A stretch of 64,000 bases of DNA, from assembly GCA_031429355.1 (NCBI GenBank), contig JANOZM010000021.1:186001-250000 (forward strand), given 5' to 3'. The notes under the pieces were generated by a model. The model worked only from the letters and a program-made list of their open reading frames with translations, was not told the origin of the DNA and did no database searches. Of this stretch, positions 1-8,082 are shown one piece after another. The position numbers were made by a program, and so were the translations under genes. The DNA is from JANOZM01 sp031429355. Its GTDB lineage: Bacteria > Pseudomonadota > Gammaproteobacteria > Burkholderiales > Burkholderiaceae_E. Numbering within the stretch: the stretch's first letter is position 1; each line of letters begins with the position of its first letter.

Positions 1-147
1 ACCAAAGCGCTATTAGCTTTAGACCCAGCAACCCCCGCAGGTAAAGAAATTTTGGGTTTAAATCGCGCTACGCGATACATACCGACCAAAGCAGAAAATT
101 ATGCGGGTATTGAAGCCGCTGCACGTAGCGCTGGCCTGCTGCGTTAA
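1..147 (+). CDS. phnD: Phosphonate/phosphate ABC transporter substrate-binding protein, C-terminal end (partial)
   Basis: Open at the left edge; 48 codons remain before a TAA stop at 145-147. The visible tail ends in a lysine-alanine-glutamate-asparagine-tyrosine stretch followed by a helix and a terminal GLLR. This resembles the end of PhnD-type periplasmic binding proteins, which deliver phosphonate, phosphite or phosphate esters to an inner-membrane importer. The ATPase gene begins 20 bases later on the same strand and two permease genes follow, so it is read as the first gene of a phnD-C-E-E transport operon. The ligand cannot be judged from this fragment. The family call rests on tail similarity and context together. 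Confidence 0.7.
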   Translation, partial: TKALLALDPATPAGKEILGLNRATRYIPTKAENYAGIEAAARSAGLLR

Positions 148-167
148 TTGATTTAAAAAAGGTTTTA

Positions 168-1001
168 GTGCAAGTTCATTTAGATTCGATTGTTGCAAAA
201 CATCCGGCCGCCAAAGCCGGAGCGGTTTCGGCTATTCGCAGCATTTCGCTTGATATTAAAACCGGTGAACAAGTAGCGGTTATTGGCCCATCGGGTGCCG
301 GCAAAACAACCCTATTGCAATGTATCGCTTGTGCCTTAAAGCCCAGCGATGGCGGGTTTCGTTTAAACCAAAGCAACCCGTGGAGTTTAAGCAATTCGCA
401 ATTACAGATTTTGCGCGGGCAATTATTTTTAGCGCCACAAGTGCCCCCGTTACCACCCCGGCAGCGCGTAGTTACTGCCGTGTTGGCAGGGCAACTTCCG
501 CAAATGAGTTTTTTACAAAGTTTGCGCAGCTTGTTTTATCCGATTGATATACCAAGCGCCGAAGCCGCTTTAGGCTTATTTGATTTATCCGAAAAACTTT
601 TTGATCGGGTTGATCGTTTGTCGGGTGGCGAACGTCAGCGCGTTGGCCTAGCGCGCGCGTTAGTTGCAAAAGCAAAATTATTACTGATTGATGAACCACT
701 TTCGGCGCTAGACCCTACCCGTTCCGAGCAAGCAATGGTGTCGTTAACCAAAGCTGCCAAAGATCAAGGGGCAACCTTGGTGTGTACTTTGCACCAAGTC
801 CCTATGGCGTTAAAACACTTTGACCGTATTATTGCGTTGCGCGATGGCGAAGTGGCATTCGATTTACCCTCGGCTTTAGTGACCGCCGAGCGTTTGCAGC
901 AACTGTATGCCAATAAACTTGACGAACTGACTGCGCCCAGCACCATTGATATTGATGCAGTGGTGGCTGCCACTAGCCCGGCCATTATGCATTGCCGATG
1001 A
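168..1001 (+). CDS. phnC: Phosphonate/phosphate ABC transporter ATP-binding protein PhnC
   Basis: A 277-residue ABC ATPase that would power import of phosphonate-like compounds at the cytoplasmic face of the membrane. It shows a Walker A GPSGAGKT (about residues 40-47), ABC signature LSGGE (151-155), Walker B LLLIDEP (171-177) and an H-loop histidine in TLHQVP (about 207). The start is a GTG at 168 with a purine-rich AAAAAAGG about 5 bases upstream. Its last bases overlap the first permease gene in an ATGA arrangement, which suggests translational coupling. The short helical region before the signature and the genes on both sides fit PhnC better than other importer ATPases. No C-P lyase genes are in the window, so the substrate may be phosphite, phosphate or a phosphonate. 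Confidence 0.88.
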   Translation: MQVHLDSIVAKHPAAKAGAVSAIRSISLDIKTGEQVAVIGPSGAGKTTLLQCIACALKPSDGGFRLNQSNPWSLSNSQLQILRGQLFLAPQVPPLPPRQRVVTAVLAGQLPQMSFLQSLRSLFYPIDIPSAEAALGLFDLSEKLFDRVDRLSGGERQRVGLARALVAKAKLLLIDEPLSALDPTRSEQAMVSLTKAAKDQGATLVCTLHQVPMALKHFDRIIALRDGEVAFDLPSALVTAERLQQLYANKLDELTAPSTIDIDAVVAATSPAIMHCR

Positions 1002-1867
1002 GCGCCTCGTTAGACACTAATAAGGCAAGCACAAGTAACCTAGGCATTAACAACCCAGGCACACGCGACCCTGCCTGGCAAGGGCGGGTCTTTTGGTTTA
1101 TTGCCGCCATCGTTATTGTTTGGCCCTTGCTAGTAGTGGGCGAATTTAAGCCTTGGGTTTTATTTGAGCAAGGCAATATAAAACCTACTTTAAAATTTTT
1201 AGGCGACTTTTTTCCACCCAAAGTTGACGCCGAGTTTATGACTATGGTGGTCTTAGAAACATGGCGCACCGTAGCAATGGCAACGGCCGGTATTGCATTG
1301 GCGTTAGTGATTGCCGTGCCGATGGCTTTAGTATCTGTGCGGGTTCTTTCTATTTCTGCCCTGCCCGGAAAAATGGACACTTTGCCCGCTGTGCTTCGGC
1401 AACTTGTGCGCTGGATATTAATTATTTTACGTAGCGTACCCGAACTTATTTGGGCCCTTGTTTTTGTACGCGTAGTTGGCCTTGGCCCCACTGCTGGCGT
1501 ACTAGCCATTGCATTAACTTATGGCGGTATGCTGGGTAAAGTGTATGCAGAAATTTTAGAAAGTGGCGATAGCGAAACCACACGCAATTTGCTGCGTAAC
1601 GGTGCGGGTCGTCTGCAAGCTTTGTTTTACGGTTTAGTGCCGCAAAACGCCGCCGAACTCACCAGCTACACAGTTTACCGTTGGGAATGCGCAATTCGTT
1701 CCTCGGCTGTTTTGGGTTTTGTGGGTGCTGGTGGTTTGGGCCAACAAATGGACGCCTCTATGAAAATGTTTAACGGCTCCGAAGTAGCCACGATGTTGTT
1801 GGTGTTTATGCTGCTGGTTTGGCTTGCCGATTGGGCCAGTGCTTGGCTGCGTAAGTCCTTAGCGTAA
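998..1867 (+). CDS. phnE: Phosphonate/phosphate ABC transporter permease PhnE (first copy)
   Basis: Integral membrane permease with several long hydrophobic segments and a BPD_transp_1-type fold. The cytoplasmic EAA-type coupling loop lies around YAEILESGD...GLVPQ in the middle of the protein, and the family hallmark VGAGGLGQ is near the C-terminus. An in-frame TTG exists at 992, but the ATG at 998 overlaps the phnC stop as ATGA and gives the usual coupled arrangement, so 998 is preferred (289 aa). The N-terminal 30 residues are polar and probably cytoplasmic. A second, divergent permease gene follows 5 bases later. Paired PhnE genes are common in this transporter class and probably form a heterodimeric channel. 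Confidence 0.85.
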   Translation: MSASLDTNKASTSNLGINNPGTRDPAWQGRVFWFIAAIVIVWPLLVVGEFKPWVLFEQGNIKPTLKFLGDFFPPKVDAEFMTMVVLETWRTVAMATAGIALALVIAVPMALVSVRVLSISALPGKMDTLPAVLRQLVRWILIILRSVPELIWALVFVRVVGLGPTAGVLAIALTYGGMLGKVYAEILESGDSETTRNLLRNGAGRLQALFYGLVPQNAAELTSYTVYRWECAIRSSAVLGFVGAGGLGQQMDASMKMFNGSEVATMLLVFMLLVWLADWASAWLRKSLA

Positions 1868-1872
1868 CCAAA

Positions 1873-2694
1873 ATGACCATAGAAGCTGCCAACCAAAACT
1901 ATCGCTTACCGCCCGGATTATTTTCGGCGCGATGCACCGCTTGCTGGTTTGTTTTTGGGTTAATTCTTTTAGCCATTGCTAGTTTTTGGACGCTCGATTT
2001 GCAATGGGCCAAGTTTTTTTCGGCCGATGCGTTTCGCAAAATGGGCAAATTTATTGGTGAACTACTCACGCCCACTTTTGAGTCGAAATTTTTAGCTAAA
2101 CTAATACCTGCAACACTAGAGACTTTAGCGATGTCGCTGCTGGGCACGCTGTTAGCCGTCATTTTAGGTCTAGCTTTAGCGCTGCCCGCTAGCCGAACTT
2201 ATCCGGGCGATCCAGCGCATTGGCGTTTACCAACCCGTATTATTTTGAACGCGCTACGCAGCATTCCAGAATTGGTATGGGCCGCCTTATTAATTATTAG
2301 TGCCGGCCTTGGACCCTTTGCAGGAACCCTTGCTTTGGGTTTGCATACATCTGGCGTGCTGGGCCGTTTGTTTGCCGAAGCCCTAGAGAATGCCTCGCCT
2401 GATGCGGGTAGCGCGCTACGCGTGCGCGGCATAAGCGAGGGCCGTATATTTTGGTACGCGCTAGTTCCGCAAGTATTGCCTCAATTGCTAAGCTATAGCT
2501 TATACCGTTGGGAAAACAATATACGCGCGGCTGCTGTCTTGGGTGTAGTTGGTGCAGGTGGGTTGGGCCAAATGCTGGCTTTTCACATGGGGCTATTTCA
2601 GATGCCCGAGACCAGTACCATTTTGATTGCGATGTTGTTGCTAGTCGCATTAGTCGATGGTTTAAGTTATTTCAGCAGAAAAAAACTAGCGTAG
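1873..2694 (+). CDS. phnE: Phosphonate/phosphate ABC transporter permease PhnE (second copy)
   Basis: A 273-residue permease paralogous to the preceding gene, with the same C-terminal VVGAGGLGQ motif and an EAA-type loop (FAEALENAS...ALVPQ) facing the ATPase. Hydrophobic stretches near the N-terminus (about 20-40), around 75-100 and in the second half fit about six membrane helices. It starts with ATG 5 bases after the first permease and would be the last gene of the operon. Its final codons lie inside the hairpin that terminates the convergent isocitrate lyase gene (2681-2731), so the 3' end of this reading frame does double duty. The partner permease and PhnC are immediately upstream. Confidence 0.85.
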   Translation: MTIEAANQNYRLPPGLFSARCTACWFVFGLILLAIASFWTLDLQWAKFFSADAFRKMGKFIGELLTPTFESKFLAKLIPATLETLAMSLLGTLLAVILGLALALPASRTYPGDPAHWRLPTRIILNALRSIPELVWAALLIISAGLGPFAGTLALGLHTSGVLGRLFAEALENASPDAGSALRVRGISEGRIFWYALVPQVLPQLLSYSLYRWENNIRAAAVLGVVGAGGLGQMLAFHMGLFQMPETSTILIAMLLLVALVDGLSYFSRKKLA

Positions 2695-2731
2695 CTTCTC
2701 GATGTTTTGAGAACCTAACGCTAGTTTAAAA
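2681..2731 (-). terminator. Rho-independent terminator of aceA, overlapping the end of phnE
   Basis: Perfect 10-base inverted repeat, AAACTAGCGT at 2683-2692 and ACGCTAGTTT at 2718-2727, with an inner TCTC/GAGA pair (2697-2700, 2709-2712). Read on the minus strand, the second arm runs into seven T residues, a classical intrinsic terminator about 10 bases after the aceA stop. On the plus strand only three T residues follow, so it is a weaker terminator for phnE. The left arm includes the last codons of phnE. Confidence 0.8.
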
Positions 2732-2739
2732 AAGTAAAG

Positions 2740-4050
2740 TTACGCTACTTTTTTGTCAAAGAATTGTTCATCTTCGGTAGAGCCTTTTAATGCCGTAGTC
2801 GAGCTGCCATTGCCTTCAATGGTGGTCGTTACTGCATCAAAGTAACCGGTTCCCACTTCACGCTGATGCTTTACTGCCGTAAAGCCACGCTCGGCTGCTG
2901 CAAACTCAGCTTCTTGCAATTCTACAAACGCGCTCATGTTGTTGCGCGCATAGCCGTGCGCTAAGTTAAACATCGAATAGTTCAAGCTATGGAAACCAGC
3001 TAAGGTAATAAATTGGAACTTGTAACCCATTGCCCCTAGTTCGCGTTGGAACTTTGCAATAGTTGCATCGTCCAAATTCTTTTTCCAGTTAAACGACGGC
3101 GAGCAGTTGTACGACAACATTTTGCCTGGGAATTTTTTATGAATTGCTTCGGCAAATCGCTTGGCATACGCTAAATCGGGCTTACCAGTTTCACACCAAA
3201 CTAAGTCGGCATAGGGTGCATAAGCTAATCCGCGCGAAATCGCTTGCTCTAAACCTGGACGGGTCTTGAAGAAACCTTCAACAGTACGCTCGCCAGTTAA
3301 GAAAGGAATATCGTTTTCATCCACATCCGATGTTACTAAATCGGCAGCTTCTGCATCGGTACGGGCTACTAAAACAGTAGGCACGCCCATGACGTCAGCA
3401 GCTAAACGCGCAGCGACTAATTTTGCAACCGCATCGCGGGTTGGCACTAAAACTTTACCGCCCATGTGTCCGCATTTTTTAACAGCCGCCAATTGATCTT
3501 CAAAATGAACACCAGCAGCGCCCGCTTCAATCATCGACTTCATTAATTCAAATGCATTTAAAACGCCACCAAAACCGGCTTCTGCGTCGGCAACGATCGG
3601 TGCGAAATAATCAATATAACCAGGATCGCTTGGGTTCTTGCCTTCGCTCCATTGGATCTGGTCACAACGTGTGAAGGTATTGTTAATCCGCTTAACAACC
3701 AACGGCACCGAGTTAATCGGATACAACGATTGGTCTGGATACATTTCACCAGCCACGTTTGCATCGCCCGCAACTTGCCAGCCAGATAAGTAAATCGCTT
3801 TCAGGCCAGCTTTAACTTGTTGCATGGCTTGGTTGCCCGTTAATGCGCCAAGAGCGTTAACAAATGGCTCCTCAGTGACTAGGTTCCATAATTTTTCGGC
3901 ACCGCGCTTTGCTAGCGTGTGCTCGGGTTGCAACGAACCGCGTAAGCGCACAACTTCTTCGGCGCTGTAGCCGCGTTTGATACCGCGCCAGCGTGGGCTC
4001 TCGGACCATTCGCGTTGTAATTTTTGTGCTTCAAGTTCTCTGCTAGGCAT
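2740..4050 (-). CDS. aceA: Isocitrate lyase
   Basis: Cleaves isocitrate to succinate and glyoxylate in the glyoxylate shunt, in the cytoplasm. The 436-residue length and sequence match the bacterial isocitrate lyase family. The catalytic KKCGHMGG loop is at residues 191-198 with nucleophile Cys193; substrate-binding segments include the SGWQVAGD strand (about 89-96) and a C-terminal NCSPSFNW motif. ATG at 4050 is preceded by an AAAGGA ribosome site. No malate synthase gene lies nearby. The 367-base upstream region carries repeated TTTCACA/TGTGAAA boxes, including a perfect 17-base inverted pair, likely binding sites for a dedicated regulator responding to acetate or glyoxylate (inference). 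A strong hairpin terminator follows the stop. Confidence 0.95.
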   Translation of the reverse strand: MPSRELEAQKLQREWSESPRWRGIKRGYSAEEVVRLRGSLQPEHTLAKRGAEKLWNLVTEEPFVNALGALTGNQAMQQVKAGLKAIYLSGWQVAGDANVAGEMYPDQSLYPINSVPLVVKRINNTFTRCDQIQWSEGKNPSDPGYIDYFAPIVADAEAGFGGVLNAFELMKSMIEAGAAGVHFEDQLAAVKKCGHMGGKVLVPTRDAVAKLVAARLAADVMGVPTVLVARTDAEAADLVTSDVDENDIPFLTGERTVEGFFKTRPGLEQAISRGLAYAPYADLVWCETGKPDLAYAKRFAEAIHKKFPGKMLSYNCSPSFNWKKNLDDATIAKFQRELGAMGYKFQFITLAGFHSLNYSMFNLAHGYARNNMSAFVELQEAEFAAAERGFTAVKHQREVGTGYFDAVTTTIEGNGSSTTALKGSTEDEQFFDKKVA

Positions 4051-4417
4051 TTGATTCGTCCTTTAATAGTTGGAGGGAGTAGCCAAATGATAGAAGCCAA
4101 TGCGGCAGCGCAGCAAACTTATTTCACAAAACAACAATAAATAAACTTGTTTAAAAACAATGGGTTAACAAAATATTTCACAATGCGGAACGCAGGTCGT
4201 GGCTGTGAAATAGGCAACGGCATAGATAACGAGGTTCGTTTCGAATGGCGAAATGATAATTCCGCATTGTGAAATAATAGAGGGTTTTATCAGTATTTTT
4301 ACTTCGATTTCGCCGAAATTTCATAATGCGGCATACAACGGGGATTTCTTTGGGCTTTAACAGCAGAATTTAGTTACGAGAAACAATCGGTTATTGAGGA
4401 TCAATTGCATTTTCTTC
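4051..4417. promoter_or_regulatory. aceA upstream control region with repeated operator-like boxes
   Basis: No convincing gene is visible in this 367-base gap. It contains a 17-base sequence at 4174-4190 (core TTTCACAATGCGGAA) whose exact reverse complement is at 4260-4276. A third copy with one changed base in the 14-base core is at 4318-4331. Further half-boxes are ATTTCACA at 4121-4128 and TGTGAAAT at 4204-4211. Clustering and alternating orientation upstream of aceA suggest a cooperative regulator, possibly IclR-like (inference). The part nearest vapC (4335-4417) shows nothing recognisable. Confidence 0.6.
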
Positions 4418-4837
4418 TCAGTGATTTGCAACCCAATTTTCTACCGATAACTCCGTATAGCCTCCGAAATCAATCTCATTATTCGTAACCAAGGTCAAAC
4501 CAATACTGGCTGCATGCGCCGCTATTAATCGATCCATCGTGTCACGGTTACGGTCTCGCAACGCGGCGCGCTTTACACCGAAGCATTCAGCGGCTGATTC
4601 AGTAAATGGCAACACGGGAACTCGTGTGGTCAACGACTGAAGTGCACGGATATCCAAATCACGCTGTTCCGCAGACCGCGAAGCGCTTTGTATCTCAACC
4701 CCAGCTCTTAGTTCTGCATAAGTCACGACTGACATTACTGCATCTCCACGCCGCAAAGTCCTTAGGCGATTAACAACATCAGGAGGGTTGTTTTTAATCA
4801 GGTAAATGCAGATATTGGTATCAAGCATGTAACGCAT
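4418..4837 (-). CDS. vapC: VapC-type PIN-domain ribonuclease toxin
   Basis: A 139-residue PIN-domain protein, the toxin of a type II toxin-antitoxin pair that would cleave RNA (often initiator tRNA or rRNA in characterised VapCs). Acidic metal-binding residues expected for the family are visible: Asp6 in MLDTN, Glu42 in YAELRAG, Asp102 in DTMDRLIAAHA, and Asp123 following VTNNEID. Its ATG overlaps the stop of the antitoxin gene by one base (TAATG), so translation is coupled. It lies between the aceA promoter and rmuC, with no sign of a larger island. The fold assignment is firm; the RNA target is unknown. Confidence 0.9.
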   Translation of the reverse strand: MRYMLDTNICIYLIKNNPPDVVNRLRTLRRGDAVMSVVTYAELRAGVEIQSASRSAEQRDLDIRALQSLTTRVPVLPFTESAAECFGVKRAALRDRNRDTMDRLIAAHAASIGLTLVTNNEIDFGGYTELSVENWVANH

Positions 4838-5094
4838 TAACGTTTAAGCCCCGGTTTACCACTCCAGTCACGATCTTTCTCTGGATGGAACTCCCGTCCT
4901 TGTTCCATAAAGCTCGGGCTGAACATTGCAAATATTTCGCCAATATCGTCTAGAGTTTCATGCACGATTGGGCGCAGAACTAATGTGTTGCCTACTCGCT
5001 CGATTTCCACGTCTTGAGCACCGTCTACAAACTGCAACTCAACGGGAATTCGAACTGCCTGCGAGTTACCGCTTTTAAATATTTTTGTCAGCAT
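4837..5094 (-). CDS. vapB: VapB-type antitoxin (AbrB/SpoVT fold)
   Basis: An 85-residue swapped-hairpin AbrB-type DNA-binding antitoxin. The N-terminal TKIFKSGNSQAVRIP signature is typical of VapB proteins partnered with PIN toxins; the C-terminal half, rich in acidic and aromatic residues, would wrap the toxin. A GTG at 5103 extends the frame by three codons, but the ATG at 5094 has an AGGTG ribosome site at good spacing and is preferred. Two GTATAC palindromes at 5118-5132 just upstream are a plausible autoregulatory operator. The stop codon overlaps the vapC start. Confidence 0.88.
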   Translation of the reverse strand: MLTKIFKSGNSQAVRIPVELQFVDGAQDVEIERVGNTLVLRPIVHETLDDIGEIFAMFSPSFMEQGREFHPEKDRDWSGKPGLKR

Positions 5095-5115
5095 TTTAAT
5101 CACCTAAAACAAAGT

Positions 5116-5132
5116 GTGTATACAGTGTATAC
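5116..5132. promoter_or_regulatory. Putative VapBC operator: paired GTATAC palindromes
   Basis: GTGTATAC at 5116-5123 followed by GTGTATAC at 5125-5132 gives two GTATAC palindromes nine bases apart, about 22 bases upstream of the vapB ATG. VapB family antitoxins commonly autorepress by binding such repeats. The site call is inference from position and symmetry. Confidence 0.5.
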
Positions 5133-5219
5133 GCATGGAGGAAGATGATCAATAGGCTTACACGTTTAAGTAGTCTGGTAAGCCACTGCTTTCTAATGGC
5201 GCTCAGCGAACGGCATTCT

Positions 5220-6698
5220 CTACCCGCCCGCTTGGTCCGTGTCTTTGTCAAAATCAGGATCGGTATCTGGCAGCAACGCTTGGCTTTGCGCCTCAGGCAA
5301 AGCTTCAATGCCCTTCAATTTGCGGGTAATCGCACGCGACCTAACCTCGGCATTATCTAGCGAATTAGTAACTGTTTGCAGTTGCGCGCGGGTCTTGGCC
5401 AGCACATCGCCAAACTTACCAAACTCGGTTTTTACTGCACCTAGTAAAGTCCACACTTCGCTCGAGCGTTGCTCGATTGCAAGGGTTCTAAAGCCCATTT
5501 GTAGGCTGTTTAAAATGGCCGACAAGGTAGTTGGCCCGGCCAAGCTAACGCGATACAAACGTTGCAAATCATCGGTTAAACCAGGGCGGCGAAGCACTTC
5601 GGCGTACAAGCCCTCGGTCGGCAAAAACATTAGGGCAAAATCGGTTGTGTGCGGCGGCTCTATATATTTATCGCGGATTGTTTTGGCTTCCATGCGAATT
5701 CGCATTTCTAGTTGCTTACCTGCTTCTTCGGCAGCAGGGCCATCGGCACGCTCTTGCGCATCGAGCAAACGTTCGTAATCTTCGCGCGGAAACTTGGCAT
5801 CAATAGGTAAGCGCACGGGCATATCCACACCGCGTCCGGGCAGGCGCACCGCGAACTCAACACGCTCATTTGAATTGGGGCGCGTCGCAACGTTCTTTTC
5901 GTATTGCTCTTGGGTTAACACTTGTTCGAGCAAGGCTTGTAATTGCACTTCACCCCAAATACCGCGCGTTTTTACATTGCCTAGTACGCGCTTTAGATCA
6001 CCAACACCAGTCGCTAAACTTTGCATCTCGCCTAAGCCGCGATGCACTTGCTCTAGGCGCTCGGAGACCAACTTAAACGATTCACCTAAACGCTGCTCTA
6101 GGGTGGCATGCAACTTTTCATCCACTGTTTTACGCATCTCTTCAAGCTTACCGGCGTTGTCGGTTTGCATCGCTTTTAGTTGCGTTTCTAACGTGGTGCG
6201 GACTTCGCCCAATTTACGTTCGTTTAACTCACGCAGCTCGGTTAGTTGTCGCTCTTGGTTATCGGAAAACCGTTTTAAGGCGCTCGCAGTTTCTTCGCGA
6301 TTAGCCCGCGCATCGGTGCCAACTTGCTCGCGCAACTGCGTGAGGCGTATTTCATTGGCTTCGGTTAACTTAGAAAGCTGCAAAGCAAAACCATCAATTT
6401 GATTATTTTGTATTTGCGCTAACTGCCCCATTTGGCCCGTAATGCCTTGCGCCAGTTGAGTCACCGAACCGCTAAGCTCGGTACGGTTCGAGCGCGCTTG
6501 GTTAGAAATTTCGGTTCGTAATACCTCTTGCGATTGGTTCAGCACTTGGTTTAACACGCGATGCGTTTCACCACTGTTGCTCTCGTTATTGCGCGCGCGA
6601 AACATTGCAATGATTTGCAAAATTAAAATGACTAAAAGAAAAACCGCTGCAAGAGCGGTTAACAGTATTTGCCAAAACTGCGCGTCGCTAGTGTTCAC
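5220..6698 (-). CDS. rmuC: DNA recombination protein RmuC
   Basis: A 492-residue RmuC family protein, linked in E. coli to limiting recombination at short inverted repeats; predicted nuclease-like fold. Residues about 11-32 form one membrane helix that would anchor it to the inner membrane. Residues about 50-230 are rich in Gln, Glu and Leu and look like a long coiled coil. The conserved RmuC domain follows, with GIWGEVQL and a DAKFP motif (about 300-305). The start is GTG at 6698, overlapping the TGA of the upstream kinase/ParB-like gene as GTGA, so the two are probably co-translated. The C-terminal 40 residues are variable and acidic. Confidence 0.92.
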   Translation of the reverse strand: MNTSDAQFWQILLTALAAVFLLVILILQIIAMFRARNNESNSGETHRVLNQVLNQSQEVLRTEISNQARSNRTELSGSVTQLAQGITGQMGQLAQIQNNQIDGFALQLSKLTEANEIRLTQLREQVGTDARANREETASALKRFSDNQERQLTELRELNERKLGEVRTTLETQLKAMQTDNAGKLEEMRKTVDEKLHATLEQRLGESFKLVSERLEQVHRGLGEMQSLATGVGDLKRVLGNVKTRGIWGEVQLQALLEQVLTQEQYEKNVATRPNSNERVEFAVRLPGRGVDMPVRLPIDAKFPREDYERLLDAQERADGPAAEEAGKQLEMRIRMEAKTIRDKYIEPPHTTDFALMFLPTEGLYAEVLRRPGLTDDLQRLYRVSLAGPTTLSAILNSLQMGFRTLAIEQRSSEVWTLLGAVKTEFGKFGDVLAKTRAQLQTVTNSLDNAEVRSRAITRKLKGIEALPEAQSQALLPDTDPDFDKDTDQAGG

Positions 6699-7576
6699 GG
6701 TAGTTTAAACCCGAGGTGCGCTTCCCAAGCTGCTAAATTGCTAGCGGTAGCACGCGCTTCGATTAACGAACGCACGGTTACGCGCGGGGAAAGTAGTTCA
6801 TCATCTTGGCCAATTAACTGGCACAGCAATAGCGCAGAATCTTTTTTTACGGCATCTATTACATGATGATGGCCGTGCACAACAGCCCAGCGCTGGGCTT
6901 GCCTTACCACTTGAACCGGAACCACCGATGTCGATTGATCTTGCGGTGAATCGACTTGCGCAATAGTTAGCGTTGGCACTAGGCTGCGTGGGCTAACAAA
7001 TAACAACGGCGTAGTGGCGGGAACAGCATGACTGTGGCCCATGTTGTGCGCGGCTTGCACAACTGCATCACAAATTTCTTTAGGGGTTGCTAATGAAGTA
7101 TCAATGACCAAATCGTAGTTACGCAAATTGGCGAGATTGGCCCCGTAGTATTTTGCAAAGCGCGCTTTTTCGCTGTCGTAGCGGGCAATTAATGCGGCAA
7201 TGGCTTGCTCTTTACTGGTGTAACTTTCGTTGGCACGTTGCTGCTGAAAAACACGTACTGCGGCAACACTGGGCGGGCAAACTAAAAACACTTTTAACGA
7301 GCGCGGTAAAAAGCGCCAAGCTAGCCTAGAGTCGACCAACACTGCGCGACCCGAATCACCCAGAGCTTGCGTATGAGCATCGACCTGTTGATCAATTGAT
7401 GGGTCTGTTTCGGCGCGCTTATTTAATTCGAGCGTTGTGATGCCCAATTTGGCCGCGATTTCGCGTTGGATGGAACCAGTGCTTAAGTAATCGGCACGTA
7501 GCTCTTGGGCGACTAAACGCGCAACCGTGGTTTTTCCGCAGCCAGGCTCGCCGGTGATGGAAACTTGCAAGCTCAT
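6695..7576 (-). CDS. Cytidylate kinase-like P-loop protein with a ParB-like C-terminal domain
   Basis: A 293-residue protein with two apparent parts. Residues 1-180 resemble cytidylate-kinase-like P-loop kinases: Walker A GEPGCGKTT at 9-17, a substrate-side segment STGSIQREIA (32-41), a VDSRLAW motif (81-87), a lid-like QQQRANESY region (111-119) and a YDLVIDTS strand (154-161). Residues about 188-265 do not belong to that fold. They show a PVQVVR strand, then WAVVHGHHHVIDAVKK (230-245), resembling the ParB/sulfiredoxin-type core where a GxHR motif binds nucleotide. The combination could be a kinase with a nucleotide-binding regulatory domain; substrate unknown. The gene overlaps rmuC by four bases, suggesting shared function in DNA or nucleotide metabolism. 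P-loop part sure, ParB-like part moderately so. Confidence 0.65.
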   Translation of the reverse strand: MSLQVSITGEPGCGKTTVARLVAQELRADYLSTGSIQREIAAKLGITTLELNKRAETDPSIDQQVDAHTQALGDSGRAVLVDSRLAWRFLPRSLKVFLVCPPSVAAVRVFQQQRANESYTSKEQAIAALIARYDSEKARFAKYYGANLANLRNYDLVIDTSLATPKEICDAVVQAAHNMGHSHAVPATTPLLFVSPRSLVPTLTIAQVDSPQDQSTSVVPVQVVRQAQRWAVVHGHHHVIDAVKKDSALLLCQLIGQDDELLSPRVTVRSLIEARATASNLAAWEAHLGFKLP

Positions 7577-7664
7577 GCAAGCCTCTTGAAAACTTTAATT
7601 GCTAGTGTGTGTAAAACCACTTGGGTAGACCCATACAGTGTTGCAATTCGCAATTCTACCTTGT

Positions 7665-8075
7665 TCAGCCTGAATTTCGCATCCAGTCGGCGGTGCCAAA
7701 AAACGCACCCATTAGCCTTTCGGTTAAGTCTGGGGCAATTTGTAGGGACTGCATGGCCTCGCGCATACAGGCTAACCATTGGTCTCGCTCGGGGCTTGCT
7801 ATAGCGTAGGGCAAATGCCGTGCCCGTAGCATTGGATGGCCAAGCTTTTCGATATACAAATTAGGGCCGCCCAGCCAACCACTTAAAAACCAATACAACT
7901 TGTCACGCGAACCGTCCATAGACTCGGGGTGCAACGCACGCAAAACTGCAAAACGCGCTTCTAAATCCATGAGGTCGTAAAACCGATCAACCAGCTCGCG
8001 AACCCGGGCATCGCCACCTAATAAATCGTAAGCAGTGGGCCGCTGGGGTTCATCAATTTCTGTTGCTACGTTCAT
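7665..8075 (-). CDS. Group II truncated haemoglobin
   Basis: A 136-residue 2-on-2 globin. Seen: N-terminal YDLLGGDARVRELVDRFYD helix, a LHPES CD region (48-52), a W-rich E helix (YWFLSGWLGGP, 61-71), proximal histidine His87 in the GHPMLRARHLPY motif, and Trp100 at the G8 position typical of group II. Such globins bind oxygen and are linked to oxidative or nitrosative stress handling. It is 7 bases downstream of the large permease gene and probably shares its transcript. The ligand chemistry is inferred from family membership. Confidence 0.9.
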   Translation of the reverse strand: MNVATEIDEPQRPTAYDLLGGDARVRELVDRFYDLMDLEARFAVLRALHPESMDGSRDKLYWFLSGWLGGPNLYIEKLGHPMLRARHLPYAIASPERDQWLACMREAMQSLQIAPDLTERLMGAFFGTADWMRNSG

Positions 8076-8082
8076 ACCAACA

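Noticed and set aside
5239..6402. Two long plus-strand open frames (179 and 202 residues)
   Set aside because: Antisense to rmuC; Ser/Arg/Cys-rich shadow translations without motifs.
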